Shown piece after piece: positions 52,757 to 61,471 of a DNA stretch of 64,000 nt (the stretch's first letter is position 1; the number at the start of each line of letters is the position of its first letter). A program made the position numbers and the translations under genes. Origin of the DNA: Neotamlana nanhaiensis (GTDB taxonomy: Bacteria; Bacteroidota; Bacteroidia; Flavobacteriales; Flavobacteriaceae); the NCBI RefSeq assembly GCF_000943555.1, contig NZ_JTDV01000003.1, forward strand, positions 1-64,000. Reading direction: 5' to 3'. The notes under the pieces are model-generated. The model searched no databases, was not told the DNA's origin, and worked only from the letters and a program-made list of their open reading frames with translations.

Positions 52757-52764
52757 CAAAAATA
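52757..52764 (-). promoter_or_regulatory. Predicted -7 box of the TPR-like gene
   Basis: The minus-strand TATTTTTG is an exact match 30 nt upstream of the ATG. Confidence 0.5.
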
Positions 52765-52933
52765 AATGGAATTAGCTTTTTTTTGATTGTTTTAGTTTGC
52801 AAATAAACTAAAATTTTATGAGAAAAAGTATATTGCTATTGGGTTTAAATAAGGTGTGAAGTCAATTAAATATAGGAAAACATTAGGCTTTTCTAAGCTT
52901 CAAAAAAATAATTAAAATTTTTATAAAAATGAT

Positions 52934-52963
52934 TTGCAAAGTAATAAAGGCTTTGTATATTTG
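52934..52963 (+). promoter_or_regulatory. Promoter of rpmH
   Basis: TTG at 52934-52936 and TATATTTG at 52956-52963 are separated by 19 nt, 62 nt ahead of the rpmH ATG. It is identical in layout to the rpmE2 promoter. Confidence 0.8.
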
Positions 52964-53025
52964 CCCTCGGTTTTTAAGGAAGCCCAATTACATTAAAATT
53001 TTTCAGAATTTAAAGATATAAGATA

Positions 53026-53187
53026 ATGAGTAAGAGAACATTTCAGCCTTCTAAAAGAAAGAGAAGAAACAAACACGGTTTTAGAGAAAGAATGGCTTCT
53101 GCTAACGGTAGAAAAGTATTAGCTCGTAGAAGAGCTAAAGGTAGAAAAAAATTATCTGTGTCTTCTGAAACTAGACATAAGAAATAA
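53026..53187 (+). CDS. rpmH: 50S ribosomal protein L34, 53 aa
   Basis: This is a very basic ribosomal protein that starts [20 protein letters not shown], continues [20 protein letters not shown] and ends HKK. These are all invariant L34 features. The usual bacterial length is about 44-53 aa. It has a strong consensus promoter upstream and a terminator at 53213-53245. It precedes carB, an order recalled from other Flavobacteriia. Confidence 0.98.
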   Translation: MSKRTFQPSKRKRRNKHGFRERMASANGRKVLARRRAKGRKKLSVSSETRHKK

Positions 53188-53212
53188 TATGATTAACAAT
53201 TGTTTATAAATT

Positions 53213-53245
53213 AAAGGTGTTGCTTAAGTGTAACGCCTTTTTTTA
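53213..53245 (+). terminator. rpmH terminator
   Basis: AAAGGTGTT / AACGCCTTT pair with one wobble position and a 10-nt loop, followed by a T run. Confidence 0.75.
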
Positions 53246-53259
53246 TATCTACTGATTAT

Positions 53260-53267
53260 TATTTTTG
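53260..53267 (+). promoter_or_regulatory. Predicted -7 box of carB
   Basis: TATTTTTG is an exact TAnnTTTG match 35 nt upstream of the carB ATG and downstream of the rpmH terminator. Confidence 0.55.
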
Positions 53268-53302
53268 CATAAAAACATATTAACTCCATATAAAACAAGC
53301 AA

Positions 53303-56155
53303 ATGCCAAAGAATTCAAAACTAAAGTCGATACTAATTATTGGGTCTGGACCAATTATTATTGGGCAAGCCTGCGAATTTGATTATTCAGGATCGCAAGC
53401 TTTAAGATCATTACGTGAAGATGGAATTGAAACGATTTTAATTAACTCCAATCCGGCAACTATTATGACCGATCCTTCAATGGCCGATCATGTTTACCTT
53501 TTGCCGCTTAATACAAAATCGATAATAAAAATATTAAAAGAACACCCTCAAATTGATGCAGTTTTACCAACTATGGGTGGGCAAACGGCATTAAATTTAG
53601 CTATTGAAGCCGATGAAAAAGGAATTTGGGAAGATTTTGGTGTAGAGTTAATTGGTGTTAATATTGATGCAATTAATATTACCGAAGATAGAGAGCAGTT
53701 TAGAGAGCTTATGGGTAAAATTGGTATTCCAATGGCACCTCAAGCTACGGCAACATCATTTTTAAAAGGTAAAGAAATTGCTCAAGAGTTTGGTTTTCCA
53801 TTATGTATCCGTTCATCATTTACTTTAGGCGGTGCAGGTGCAGCCATAGTTTACGAAGAAAAAGATTTTGATAAATTATTACGCAATGGTTTAGAAATTT
53901 CTCCTATACATGAGGTAATGATTGATAAAGCCTTATTAGGATGGAAGGAGTACGAGTTAGAGTTACTTCGCGATTCTAACGATAACGTGGTAATTATTTG
54001 TTCAATCGAGAATATGGATCCAATGGGAATTCACACTGGAGACTCAATTACTGTTGCTCCAGCCATGACTTTAAGCGATAGAACTTACCAACGTATGCGT
54101 GATATGGCAATTCACATGATGCGTAGTATTGGTGATTTTGCGGGTGGTTGTAACGTACAATTTGCGGTTTCTCCAGACGAAAACGAAGATATTATTGCTA
54201 TTGAAATTAATCCGCGTGTATCGCGTTCTTCGGCATTAGCGAGTAAAGCAACGGGGTATCCTATTGCAAAAATTGCAGCAAAATTAGCTTTAGGTTATAG
54301 TTTAGATGAATTAAATAACCAAATTACAAAATCTACTTCGGCATTATTCGAGCCAACTTTAGATTATGTTATTGTAAAAATACCACGTTGGAACTTCGAT
54401 AAATTTGAAGGTTCAGATCGTACTTTAGGGCTTCAAATGAAAGCCGTAGGTGAGGTTATGGGTATTGGGCGTTCGTTTCAAGAAGCGCTTCACAAAGCAA
54501 CCCAATCACTTGAAATTAAACGTAATGGATTAGGTGCTGATGGTAAAGAAAATACCAATTACGAACAAATTATCGAGAAATTAACGCATGCTTCTTGGGA
54601 TCGTGTTTTCATCATTTACGATGCTATTAAAATGGGTATTCCGTTAAGCAGAATATACGAAATTACTAAAATAGATATGTGGTTCTTAAAACAATACGAA
54701 GAGCTGTATTTCTTAGAAAAAGAAATTTCGAACTTTAAAATTGATTCCATTGAAAAGGAATTGTTACTTGAAGCTAAACAAAAAGGTTATGGCGATCGCC
54801 AAATAGCCCATATGCTTGGTTGCTTAGAAAGCGAAGTGTATACCAAGCGTGAAGATTTAGGTATTAACCGTGTTTATAAGTTAGTTGATACGTGTGCTGC
54901 CGAGTTTGAAGCAAAAACACCATACTACTATTCTACCTTTGAAAGCGATATGGAAACTGCCGATGGCGTGCGTTATGCACACAACGAAAGTGTGGTTTCT
55001 GATAAGAAGAAAATTATTGTTTTAGGATCTGGACCAAACCGTATTGGGCAAGGTATTGAATTCGATTACTGTTGTGTTCACGGGGTTTTAGCTGCAGCTG
55101 AATGTGGTTACGAAACCATCATGATTAACTGTAATCCAGAAACGGTTTCAACCGATTTTGATACGGCTGATAAATTATATTTCGAACCTGTTTTCTGGGA
55201 ACATATCTACGACATTATCAAGCATGAAAAACCAGAAGGTGTTATCGTTCAGTTAGGAGGTCAAACGGCATTAAAACTTGCTGAAAAATTAGATCGTTAC
55301 GGTATAAAAATTATCGGTACAAGTTTTGAATCTTTAGATTTAGCTGAAGATAGAGGAAGTTTTTCAACATTATTAAAAGAAAATAACATTCCTTATCCTA
55401 AATTCGATACTGCTGAAACTGCCGATGAAGCCTTAGCCGTAGCAAAAGAATTAGATTTCCCAATTCTTGTAAGACCATCTTATGTATTAGGAGGTCAAGG
55501 TATGAAGATTGTAATTAACGAAAAAGAGCTTGAAAAGCATGTTGTAAGTTTATTACAAAGCATACCAAATAACAAGTTACTTTTAGATCACTATTTAGAA
55601 GGTGCTATTGAAGCTGAAGCTGATGCTATTTGTGATGGAGAAGAAGTTTACATTATTGGTATCATGGAACATATCGAACCATGTGGAATTCACTCTGGCG
55701 ATAGTAACTCAACGTTGCCACCATTTAACTTAGGTGAGTTCGTGATGCAACAAATTAAAGACCACACCAAAAAGATTGCGTTAGCATTAAATACAGTTGG
55801 TTTAATAAACATCCAGTTTGCTGTTAAAGATGATGTGGTTTATATTATTGAAGCAAACCCAAGAGCATCTAGAACGGTGCCATTTATTGCAAAAGCTTAC
55901 GGTGAGCCTTACGTAAATTATGCGACTAAATTAATGTTAGGTGAGAAAAAGGTAAAAGATTTTACGTTTAACCCGCAATTAGAAGGTTACGCAATTAAGC
56001 AACCAGTATTCTCGTTTAATAAATTCCCGAATGTAGATAAAACTTTAGGTCCTGAAATGAAAAGTACAGGAGAAAGTATTTTATTTATAGATAGTTTAAA
56101 AGACGATGAGTTTTACGATTTATATTCAAGACGTAAAATGTACTTGAGTAAGTAA
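53303..56155 (+). CDS. carB: Carbamoyl-phosphate synthase large subunit, 950 aa (no allosteric domain)
   Basis: This subunit combines bicarbonate, ATP and ammonia into carbamoyl phosphate for arginine and pyrimidine synthesis. It has two homologous ATP-grasp halves. The first has SILIIGSGPIIIGQACEFDYSG and GWKEYELELLRDSNDN. The second has KIIVLGSGPNRIGQGIEFDY and GAIEAEADAICDGEEVY. Both nucleotide-binding loops and the acidic metal ligands (ENINPR-like IEINPR and IEANPR) are present. It ends near residue 950, about 120 residues short of the E. coli enzyme. The missing part is the C-terminal MGS-like allosteric domain that binds UMP and ornithine. This truncated form is common in Bacteroidota. 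carA is not in this window. Confidence 0.95.
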   Translation: MPKNSKLKSILIIGSGPIIIGQACEFDYSGSQALRSLREDGIETILINSNPATIMTDPSMADHVYLLPLNTKSIIKILKEHPQIDAVLPTMGGQTALNLAIEADEKGIWEDFGVELIGVNIDAINITEDREQFRELMGKIGIPMAPQATATSFLKGKEIAQEFGFPLCIRSSFTLGGAGAAIVYEEKDFDKLLRNGLEISPIHEVMIDKALLGWKEYELELLRDSNDNVVIICSIENMDPMGIHTGDSITVAPAMTLSDRTYQRMRDMAIHMMRSIGDFAGGCNVQFAVSPDENEDIIAIEINPRVSRSSALASKATGYPIAKIAAKLALGYSLDELNNQITKSTSALFEPTLDYVIVKIPRWNFDKFEGSDRTLGLQMKAVGEVMGIGRSFQEALHKATQSLEIKRNGLGADGKENTNYEQIIEKLTHASWDRVFIIYDAIKMGIPLSRIYEITKIDMWFLKQYEELYFLEKEISNFKIDSIEKELLLEAKQKGYGDRQIAHMLGCLESEVYTKREDLGINRVYKLVDTCAAEFEAKTPYYYSTFESDMETADGVRYAHNESVVSDKKKIIVLGSGPNRIGQGIEFDYCCVHGVLAAAECGYETIMINCNPETVSTDFDTADKLYFEPVFWEHIYDIIKHEKPEGVIVQLGGQTALKLAEKLDRYGIKIIGTSFESLDLAEDRGSFSTLLKENNIPYPKFDTAETADEALAVAKELDFPILVRPSYVLGGQGMKIVINEKELEKHVVSLLQSIPNNKLLLDHYLEGAIEAEADAICDGEEVYIIGIMEHIEPCGIHSGDSNSTLPPFNLGEFVMQQIKDHTKKIALALNTVGLINIQFAVKDDVVYIIEANPRASRTVPFIAKAYGEPYVNYATKLMLGEKKVKDFTFNPQLEGYAIKQPVFSFNKFPNVDKTLGPEMKSTGESILFIDSLKDDEFYDLYSRRKMYLSK

Positions 56156-56173
56156 GAAAGTTCAAATAAACGT

Positions 56174-56203
56174 AAAAAAGTCGCTTTTTAGCGACTTTTT
56201 TTG
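56174..56203 (+). terminator. carB terminator
   Basis: AAAAAAGTCGCT / AGCGACTTTTTT form a perfect stem with a 4-nt loop, about 20 nt after the carB stop. Confidence 0.88.
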
Positions 56204-56296
56204 TGTTTTACAGATTACTTTTTCGGAAAAATATTATAAATTGCGTACTGATTTTAACTGTTAACCATAATTTTTATCTAACCAATTCTACTAATT

Positions 56297-59200
56297 ATGA
56301 AAACCAACCATTACTTATTGTTGCTCTTTTTTGCAGCTTTTTTTGCTTTTCGACCGCAGTTTTTTGCTCAAGAAAAAGAGCAAGCGCTTAGTAATCCAGA
56401 ACTTTGCGGTACTACTTTTTTTCATAATCAAAAAATGAAAACTGATGCCGATTATAAGGCAAGACACCTTAATGCAATATCAGCTTTTAGTAAAGTAACT
56501 GCAAAAAATTCTAAAAAGCCTAACGGAATTTTACAAGTACCAGTTGTAGTTCATGTTATGCATAAAGGCGAAGCTATTGGTAGCGGTACAAATATATCTG
56601 ATGAAGATGTAAAGAGAGGTGTGCAATATTTAAATAATTTTTGGAGAAAAGTAGCAGGTTCACATGGCGACGGCGATGGTGTAGATATGCAAATTGAATT
56701 TGCTTTGGCTGTGCAAGATGAAAACGGAAATTGTACCAACGGTATAAATCGTGTTGATATGAGCAGTGTACCGGCCTATGTAAATAATGGGGTAAATCGA
56801 TCAAATACTGGAGGGATTCCTGATTATTCTGGAGATTCCGAGCTAAACTCGTTAAAAGAATACGCTAATTGGAATCCTAATAACTATTATAACGTTTGGC
56901 TTGTAGACGAAATAGATAATAAAAACTGTTCTAGCGGCGGATCATACACTGCGGGATATGCTTATTTTGCTGGTGCTCACGGCGCCGCTTACGATGGCTC
57001 GGTAGTGTTAATTTGTTCATTTTTAAGCGAAACGTCATCTACATGGGCGCACGAAATGGGACATGCTTTTAATTTACAGCATACGTTTAATGGAGACGAT
57101 GCCGAAAATGGTATTTGTGGTGACGATGGAATTTTCGATACACCAAGTCATATTAGAACATCCGATATTAGCCCTTCAATCTATTTTGATTGTGATAATA
57201 GCGATGTAAATACTTGCGATTCAGCGTTTAATGAAATCATTAATCCTGATACCGGTTTTGTTCGAAATACAGGAACTCATCAAGATCATATGCATAATTA
57301 TATGGACTATACGGGGTGCGCATCAGAATTTACAGGAGGTCAACGTACTGTGGCAAACAATGCCTTAAATACTACCAGAGCTTCTTATTTAACTAGTCCA
57401 GCATTAACACCAGCAAATCCAGCTACGGTATTTTTCTCGGCTTCTGCTACAACGGCTTGTTTAGGTGAAAGTATAACGTTTCTAGATGAATCTAGTTGTA
57501 CTCCAAATACCTATACTAATAATGGTTATGATAATGTTAGTTTTTTATGGACTATCGATAATGGTGTCGATTCGCCTTATACATCAACTTTACAAAATCC
57601 AACAATTAATTTTACAAACTCGGGAATTTACAATGTTACGTTGCAAATTACCAATCCTCAAGGTGTTACCAATTTAACTAAAACGAGTTATGTAGCAGTG
57701 TCTTCGGGTGTTATAAGCGGTTGTGCAATATCGAGTACCAATGATGATGCTAATTTTGGATGTGGTGTTACAAATGTTAGTTTTAATACCCTAAATAATA
57801 GTACAACAACTTCAATTCCGTTAGGTGCTTTACAAGATTTTTCTTGTGATTATAATACTTCTGTTTTTGTAGGTGAAGCTTATGATTTAGAGGTAAATTA
57901 TAAATCTAGATCTGGTGGAAATCAATATCTGGAAGTTTGGATAGATTGGGATAATAGCGGTTCTTTTGAAGCTATTAATTCTCAAAGTGATAGCGAAATG
58001 GTTTTAGCTGATAATATTGTGGCGAGTAGCACTGGTACAGCAACAGTAAGCGTAACACCGCCAGCCACAGCAACTTTAAATACGTTATTGCGTATGCGTG
58101 TAGTAAGCGATTATACCCAAGCGCCGGTAACCTGTGGCAATGGTTATATATTACGTGCCGATGATTATGGTGTTTATGTTAAACCTGCCTGTACGCCGCC
58201 TTCAGCAGGAATTACCAATAACTCCGCTACTACTGTTTTAACTTGTTTAGAACCATCAATAAGCTTAACGGCTACAGGTGGAGCAAGCTACAGTTGGGAT
58301 AATAATAAAGGCATTGATGCCACTATTTCGGTGACAGAACCTGGTACTTACACGGTAATCGTTACATCGTCAAATGGGTGTACGGATACCGAAAGTATTG
58401 TTATTACAGAAGATAAACCAACTCCAACTGCCGAAATTACACCTGCTGATGGTACCACGGCTTTTACTTGCGATATTTCATCTATAAGCTTAACGGCTTC
58501 TGGCGGTGTAAGTTACAATTGGGATGATGGTTTAGGTACTAATGAGACAATTTCTGTTACACAGCCTGGAACTTATACAGTAACGGTTACCGCCGCGAAT
58601 GGATGTACAGATACCGAAAGCATTGTAATTAGTAATAATAAAACTACCGAAACTTGCGAAGTTTCGAGTACTAACGATAATGGTAATTTTGGTTGTGGGG
58701 TTACAAATGTGAGTTTTAATACCATTTCAAATGCTACTTCAACAATTATCCCACTTGGCGCAACTAACGATTTTGTTTGTTCGGATAATACAACGTTAAC
58801 CTCAGGAAATGGTTACCAATTAGATGTTACTTACAAATCTAGAAGCGATGGAGCTCAATATTTAGAAGTGTGGATTGATTGGGATAGTAATGGTGAGTTT
58901 GAAACTTCTAATTCTAACGGAAACAACGAACAAGTATTATTAAATAATATTTCGGCGAGTACAACATTTACAGCGAGTACAATTGTAACACCTCCCGCAA
59001 CAGCAACTTTAAATACGTTATTAAAAATGCGTGTGGTAACCGACTATAATCGTTCGCCTGTTACTTGTGGCAATGGTTTTGTGTTGCGTGCAGACGATTA
59101 CGGCGTAACCGTTTCTAATGCTTTAAGTGTTGCTGATTTGGCTGCGGATGATGATAGTTTTAAAATTTATCCAAATCCAGTTAACAATTATTTGAATGTA

Positions 59201-59383
59201 ACTATTAGTCATTCAGAATCTATTAAATCATTAAAAATTTATGATGTTTTTGGAAAAACAATTTTAGAAAATGAGTTAAATAGAAGTGAGCCAATTGATG
59301 TTTCAGGGCTTCAAAAGGGACTTTATTTTATAAAAGTTGAAACCGAAACCAAGGCTTATGTTAGAAAGTTTTTAAAAGAATAG
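56297..59383 (+). CDS. Secreted M43-type metalloprotease with two GEVED domains and T9SS tail, 1028 aa
   Basis: The signal peptide is about residues 1-24 (MKTNHYLLLLFFAAFFAFRP). The pappalysin-like M43 domain has AHEMGHAFNLQH (HExxHxxxxxH zinc site) and a downstream Met-turn region, HMHNYMDYTGCASEFTGGQ. A PKD-like domain (about 375-470) follows. Two copies of a GEVED-type domain, each starting with an SSTNDxxxFGCGVTNVSFNT segment and including YLEVWIDWD, lie near 475-625 and 795-940. Two Ig-like PKD repeats sharing GTYTV and NGCTDTESIVI sit between them. The tail KIYPNPVNNYLNVTI and the final basic end form a T9SS sorting domain. It is a secreted or surface protease with binding modules. The substrate is unknown. 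Confidence 0.9.
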   Translation: MKTNHYLLLLFFAAFFAFRPQFFAQEKEQALSNPELCGTTFFHNQKMKTDADYKARHLNAISAFSKVTAKNSKKPNGILQVPVVVHVMHKGEAIGSGTNISDEDVKRGVQYLNNFWRKVAGSHGDGDGVDMQIEFALAVQDENGNCTNGINRVDMSSVPAYVNNGVNRSNTGGIPDYSGDSELNSLKEYANWNPNNYYNVWLVDEIDNKNCSSGGSYTAGYAYFAGAHGAAYDGSVVLICSFLSETSSTWAHEMGHAFNLQHTFNGDDAENGICGDDGIFDTPSHIRTSDISPSIYFDCDNSDVNTCDSAFNEIINPDTGFVRNTGTHQDHMHNYMDYTGCASEFTGGQRTVANNALNTTRASYLTSPALTPANPATVFFSASATTACLGESITFLDESSCTPNTYTNNGYDNVSFLWTIDNGVDSPYTSTLQNPTINFTNSGIYNVTLQITNPQGVTNLTKTSYVAVSSGVISGCAISSTNDDANFGCGVTNVSFNTLNNSTTTSIPLGALQDFSCDYNTSVFVGEAYDLEVNYKSRSGGNQYLEVWIDWDNSGSFEAINSQSDSEMVLADNIVASSTGTATVSVTPPATATLNTLLRMRVVSDYTQAPVTCGNGYILRADDYGVYVKPACTPPSAGITNNSATTVLTCLEPSISLTATGGASYSWDNNKGIDATISVTEPGTYTVIVTSSNGCTDTESIVITEDKPTPTAEITPADGTTAFTCDISSISLTASGGVSYNWDDGLGTNETISVTQPGTYTVTVTAANGCTDTESIVISNNKTTETCEVSSTNDNGNFGCGVTNVSFNTISNATSTIIPLGATNDFVCSDNTTLTSGNGYQLDVTYKSRSDGAQYLEVWIDWDSNGEFETSNSNGNNEQVLLNNISASTTFTASTIVTPPATATLNTLLKMRVVTDYNRSPVTCGNGFVLRADDYGVTVSNALSVADLAADDDSFKIYPNPVNNYLNVTISHSESIKSLKIYDVFGKTILENELNRSEPIDVSGLQKGLYFIKVETETKAYVRKFLKE

Positions 59384-59392
59384 TGATGTAAT

Positions 59393-59490
59393 GAGGCTAT
59401 CTAAAAAGTGTGAAATCTGTCATTCTGAATTTATTTCAGAATCTGAAACAAGTTCAGATTGACAAAAATGTGACTTTTTAGATGGCCTTT
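59393..59490. repeat. Bidirectional hairpin repeat between convergent genes
   Basis: The arms AGGCTATCTAAAAAGT and ACTTTTTAGATGGCCT pair at 15 of 16 positions. The interior GTCATTCTGAATTTATTTCA and GAAACAAGTTCAGATTGACA match the interior of the element at 35931-36068 almost base for base. It lies between the stops of the M43 protease and thioesterase genes. Confidence 0.8.
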
Positions 59491-59493
59491 ATT

Positions 59494-60030
59494 TTATAAA
59501 TCAATCATAACATTGTGTTGCTTTACAACATCTAAATAGTTTTCAATATTAAATTGTGAAGCGTTGTATTTTGTGGTTCGGGTTCTAGATTGTTCTTGGC
59601 GTTCAATACTTCTAGCAAATCGCCTTACGCTATCAACTGTATTTAAAATAATACCTGGTACTTTTACGTTTTTGCCCTGTTCATCTTTGGCAACCATTGT
59701 AAAATACGAAGAGTTACAATGCTTTTTTTTACCCGTTTGAATGTTTTCCGATTCTACGCGTAAACCAACAACCATCGAGGTGTTTCCTGTAAAATTTACA
59801 GAAGCTTTTAAGGTTACTAATTCACCAACATCAATCGGATTTAAAAAATCTACCCGATTTACCGATGCAGTAACACAGTAATGCCCTGAATGTTTCGAGG
59901 CACAAGCAAATGCAATTTGATCCATTAAATTTAAAATGTAACCACCGTGAATCTTTCCACTAAAATTCGAGTGCGATGGCAGCATAAGTTCGGTTATGGT
60001 TATTTGAGAATCTTCAATGTTTTTAAACAT
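59494..60030 (-). CDS. Acyl-CoA thioesterase (hotdog fold, BACH/YciA type), 178 aa
   Basis: This hotdog-fold thioesterase hydrolyses acyl-CoA. Core motifs are MLPSHSNFSGKIHGGYILNL (catalytic N/D-bearing loop and hotdog helix with MDQIAFACASKHSG), VASVNRVDFLNPIDVGELV and a hydrophobic strand SMVVGLRVESE. A charged C-terminal helical extension (residues about 125-178) follows. The family ranges from medium- to long-chain acyl-CoA. The product probably controls acyl-CoA pools, but no operon partner indicates chain length. It lies 12 nt downstream of rmuC on the same strand. Confidence 0.9.
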   Translation of the reverse strand: MFKNIEDSQITITELMLPSHSNFSGKIHGGYILNLMDQIAFACASKHSGHYCVTASVNRVDFLNPIDVGELVTLKASVNFTGNTSMVVGLRVESENIQTGKKKHCNSSYFTMVAKDEQGKNVKVPGIILNTVDSVRRFARSIERQEQSRTRTTKYNASQFNIENYLDVVKQHNVMIDL

Positions 60031-60042
60031 AATTTACAATTT

Positions 60043-61428
60043 TTAGTCGTCTTCTTGAGCACGTTTTATAATAGCTTCGGGTAAAGCTTTTTTAGCTTTG
60101 GCTCCCATTTTTTTCAATTTTTCTACGCTGGTTATCAGGTTACCTCGACCTTCAACCAATTTATTCATGGCTGCCGAATAATCGGTTTTTGCAGCGTCTA
60201 TTTTTTTACCAACACCAGTCAAATCCTTTACTAAACCTTCAAATTTATCATAAAGTGCACCCGCTTGTCTAGCAATTTCTATGGCATTTTGTTGTTGTTT
60301 TTCATTGGTCCACATGGTATCTATGGTACGTAAGGTGGCCAATAGGGTTGATGGTGTTACAATAACAATATTTTTCTCGAAGGCTTTATTGTAAATGGAT
60401 GTGTCTTCGTTTACAACCACCGCAAAAGCAGGTTCTATCGGGATAAACATCAATACAAAATCGGGAGATTCCATATCGTATAAATCTTGATAGTTTTTTT
60501 CTGAAAGCTGATCGACATGGCGTTTCACCGAATTTACGTGCGCTTTTAAAAACGGTAGTTTTTCATCGTCATCAGCATTTACCAAGCGTTCATAATCGGT
60601 TAAAGATACTTTACTATCAATAATCATTTTTTTACCGTCTGGTAAATGTAAAACCACATCGGGCATAACGCGTGAATTATCGTCTCTTGTAAAACTTTGC
60701 TGTACAAAATATTCACGATCTTTCTCTAATCCAGATTTTTCTAACACGCGCTCTAAAACCAATTCGCCCCAATTACCTTGCATTTTGCTGTCACCTTTCA
60801 AGGCGCGCGTGAGGTTGGTAGCTTCTTTGGTCATTTGCTGATTTAAATCTTTTAAACCAAGCAATTGCTCTTTTAAAGCCGAATGCATACTGATGCTTTC
60901 CTTTTGAGTTAAATCGACTTTTTCCTCGAAGGTTTTTATTTTTTCCTGTAACGGACTTAAAATATTCTTGATATTTTCCTTATTCTGCTCGGTAAATTTA
61001 TTCGATTTCTCTTCCAGAATTTTATTCGCTAACAGTTCAAAATCTTTACGCAACTGTTCTTGGCGTTGCTCTAATTCTTTATCGCGTTTTAAGTTTTGTT
61101 GTTGTAGATTTTCGAATTCGGAGTTTCTTCTAGCTAATTCGGTGTTTAAAAAATCTTTTTCACGACGAATAGCTTCACGTTCTTTTTCAATTTTAGTAAC
61201 CGTTTCTTTAAGCTCGTTTATTTTTAAATCGAAATTTTGGTTTTGTTTCTCATTTTCGGAAGCATGAAGCGTTTTTAAATCTTCAATTTGAAGGTTTAAA
61301 TTGTTGTTACGTTCTTCAAGCGTACTTTTTTCGGTTTTACTTTTTAGTTTGCTAATAGTTAAACCAATATAGCCGCCAACTAAGGCTGAAATAAGTATGG
61401 AAATGATAAGAATTAGGCTGTCGTTCAT
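60043..61428 (-). CDS. rmuC: DNA recombination protein RmuC, 461 aa
   Basis: An N-terminal membrane helix (about residues 5-25) is followed by a long coiled coil (about 30-205, rich in E, K, Q and L heptads). The RmuC domain (about 215-440) contains GNWGELVLERVLEKSGL, VMPDVVLHLPDGKKMIIDSK and LYDMESPDFVLMFIPIEPAF, its conserved nuclease-like core. RmuC limits inversions and recombination at repeats and has been linked to phage restriction in some bacteria. The length is typical. It is flanked by the thioesterase gene (12 nt downstream) and the reverse transcriptase gene (43 nt upstream), all on the minus strand. Confidence 0.92.
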   Translation of the reverse strand: MNDSLILIISILISALVGGYIGLTISKLKSKTEKSTLEERNNNLNLQIEDLKTLHASENEKQNQNFDLKINELKETVTKIEKEREAIRREKDFLNTELARRNSEFENLQQQNLKRDKELEQRQEQLRKDFELLANKILEEKSNKFTEQNKENIKNILSPLQEKIKTFEEKVDLTQKESISMHSALKEQLLGLKDLNQQMTKEATNLTRALKGDSKMQGNWGELVLERVLEKSGLEKDREYFVQQSFTRDDNSRVMPDVVLHLPDGKKMIIDSKVSLTDYERLVNADDDEKLPFLKAHVNSVKRHVDQLSEKNYQDLYDMESPDFVLMFIPIEPAFAVVVNEDTSIYNKAFEKNIVIVTPSTLLATLRTIDTMWTNEKQQQNAIEIARQAGALYDKFEGLVKDLTGVGKKIDAAKTDYSAAMNKLVEGRGNLITSVEKLKKMGAKAKKALPEAIIKRAQEDD

Positions 61429-61471
61429 TTATAGAATGTTTATTTTGTAAATTTAGTAATAATTAGAGCAT

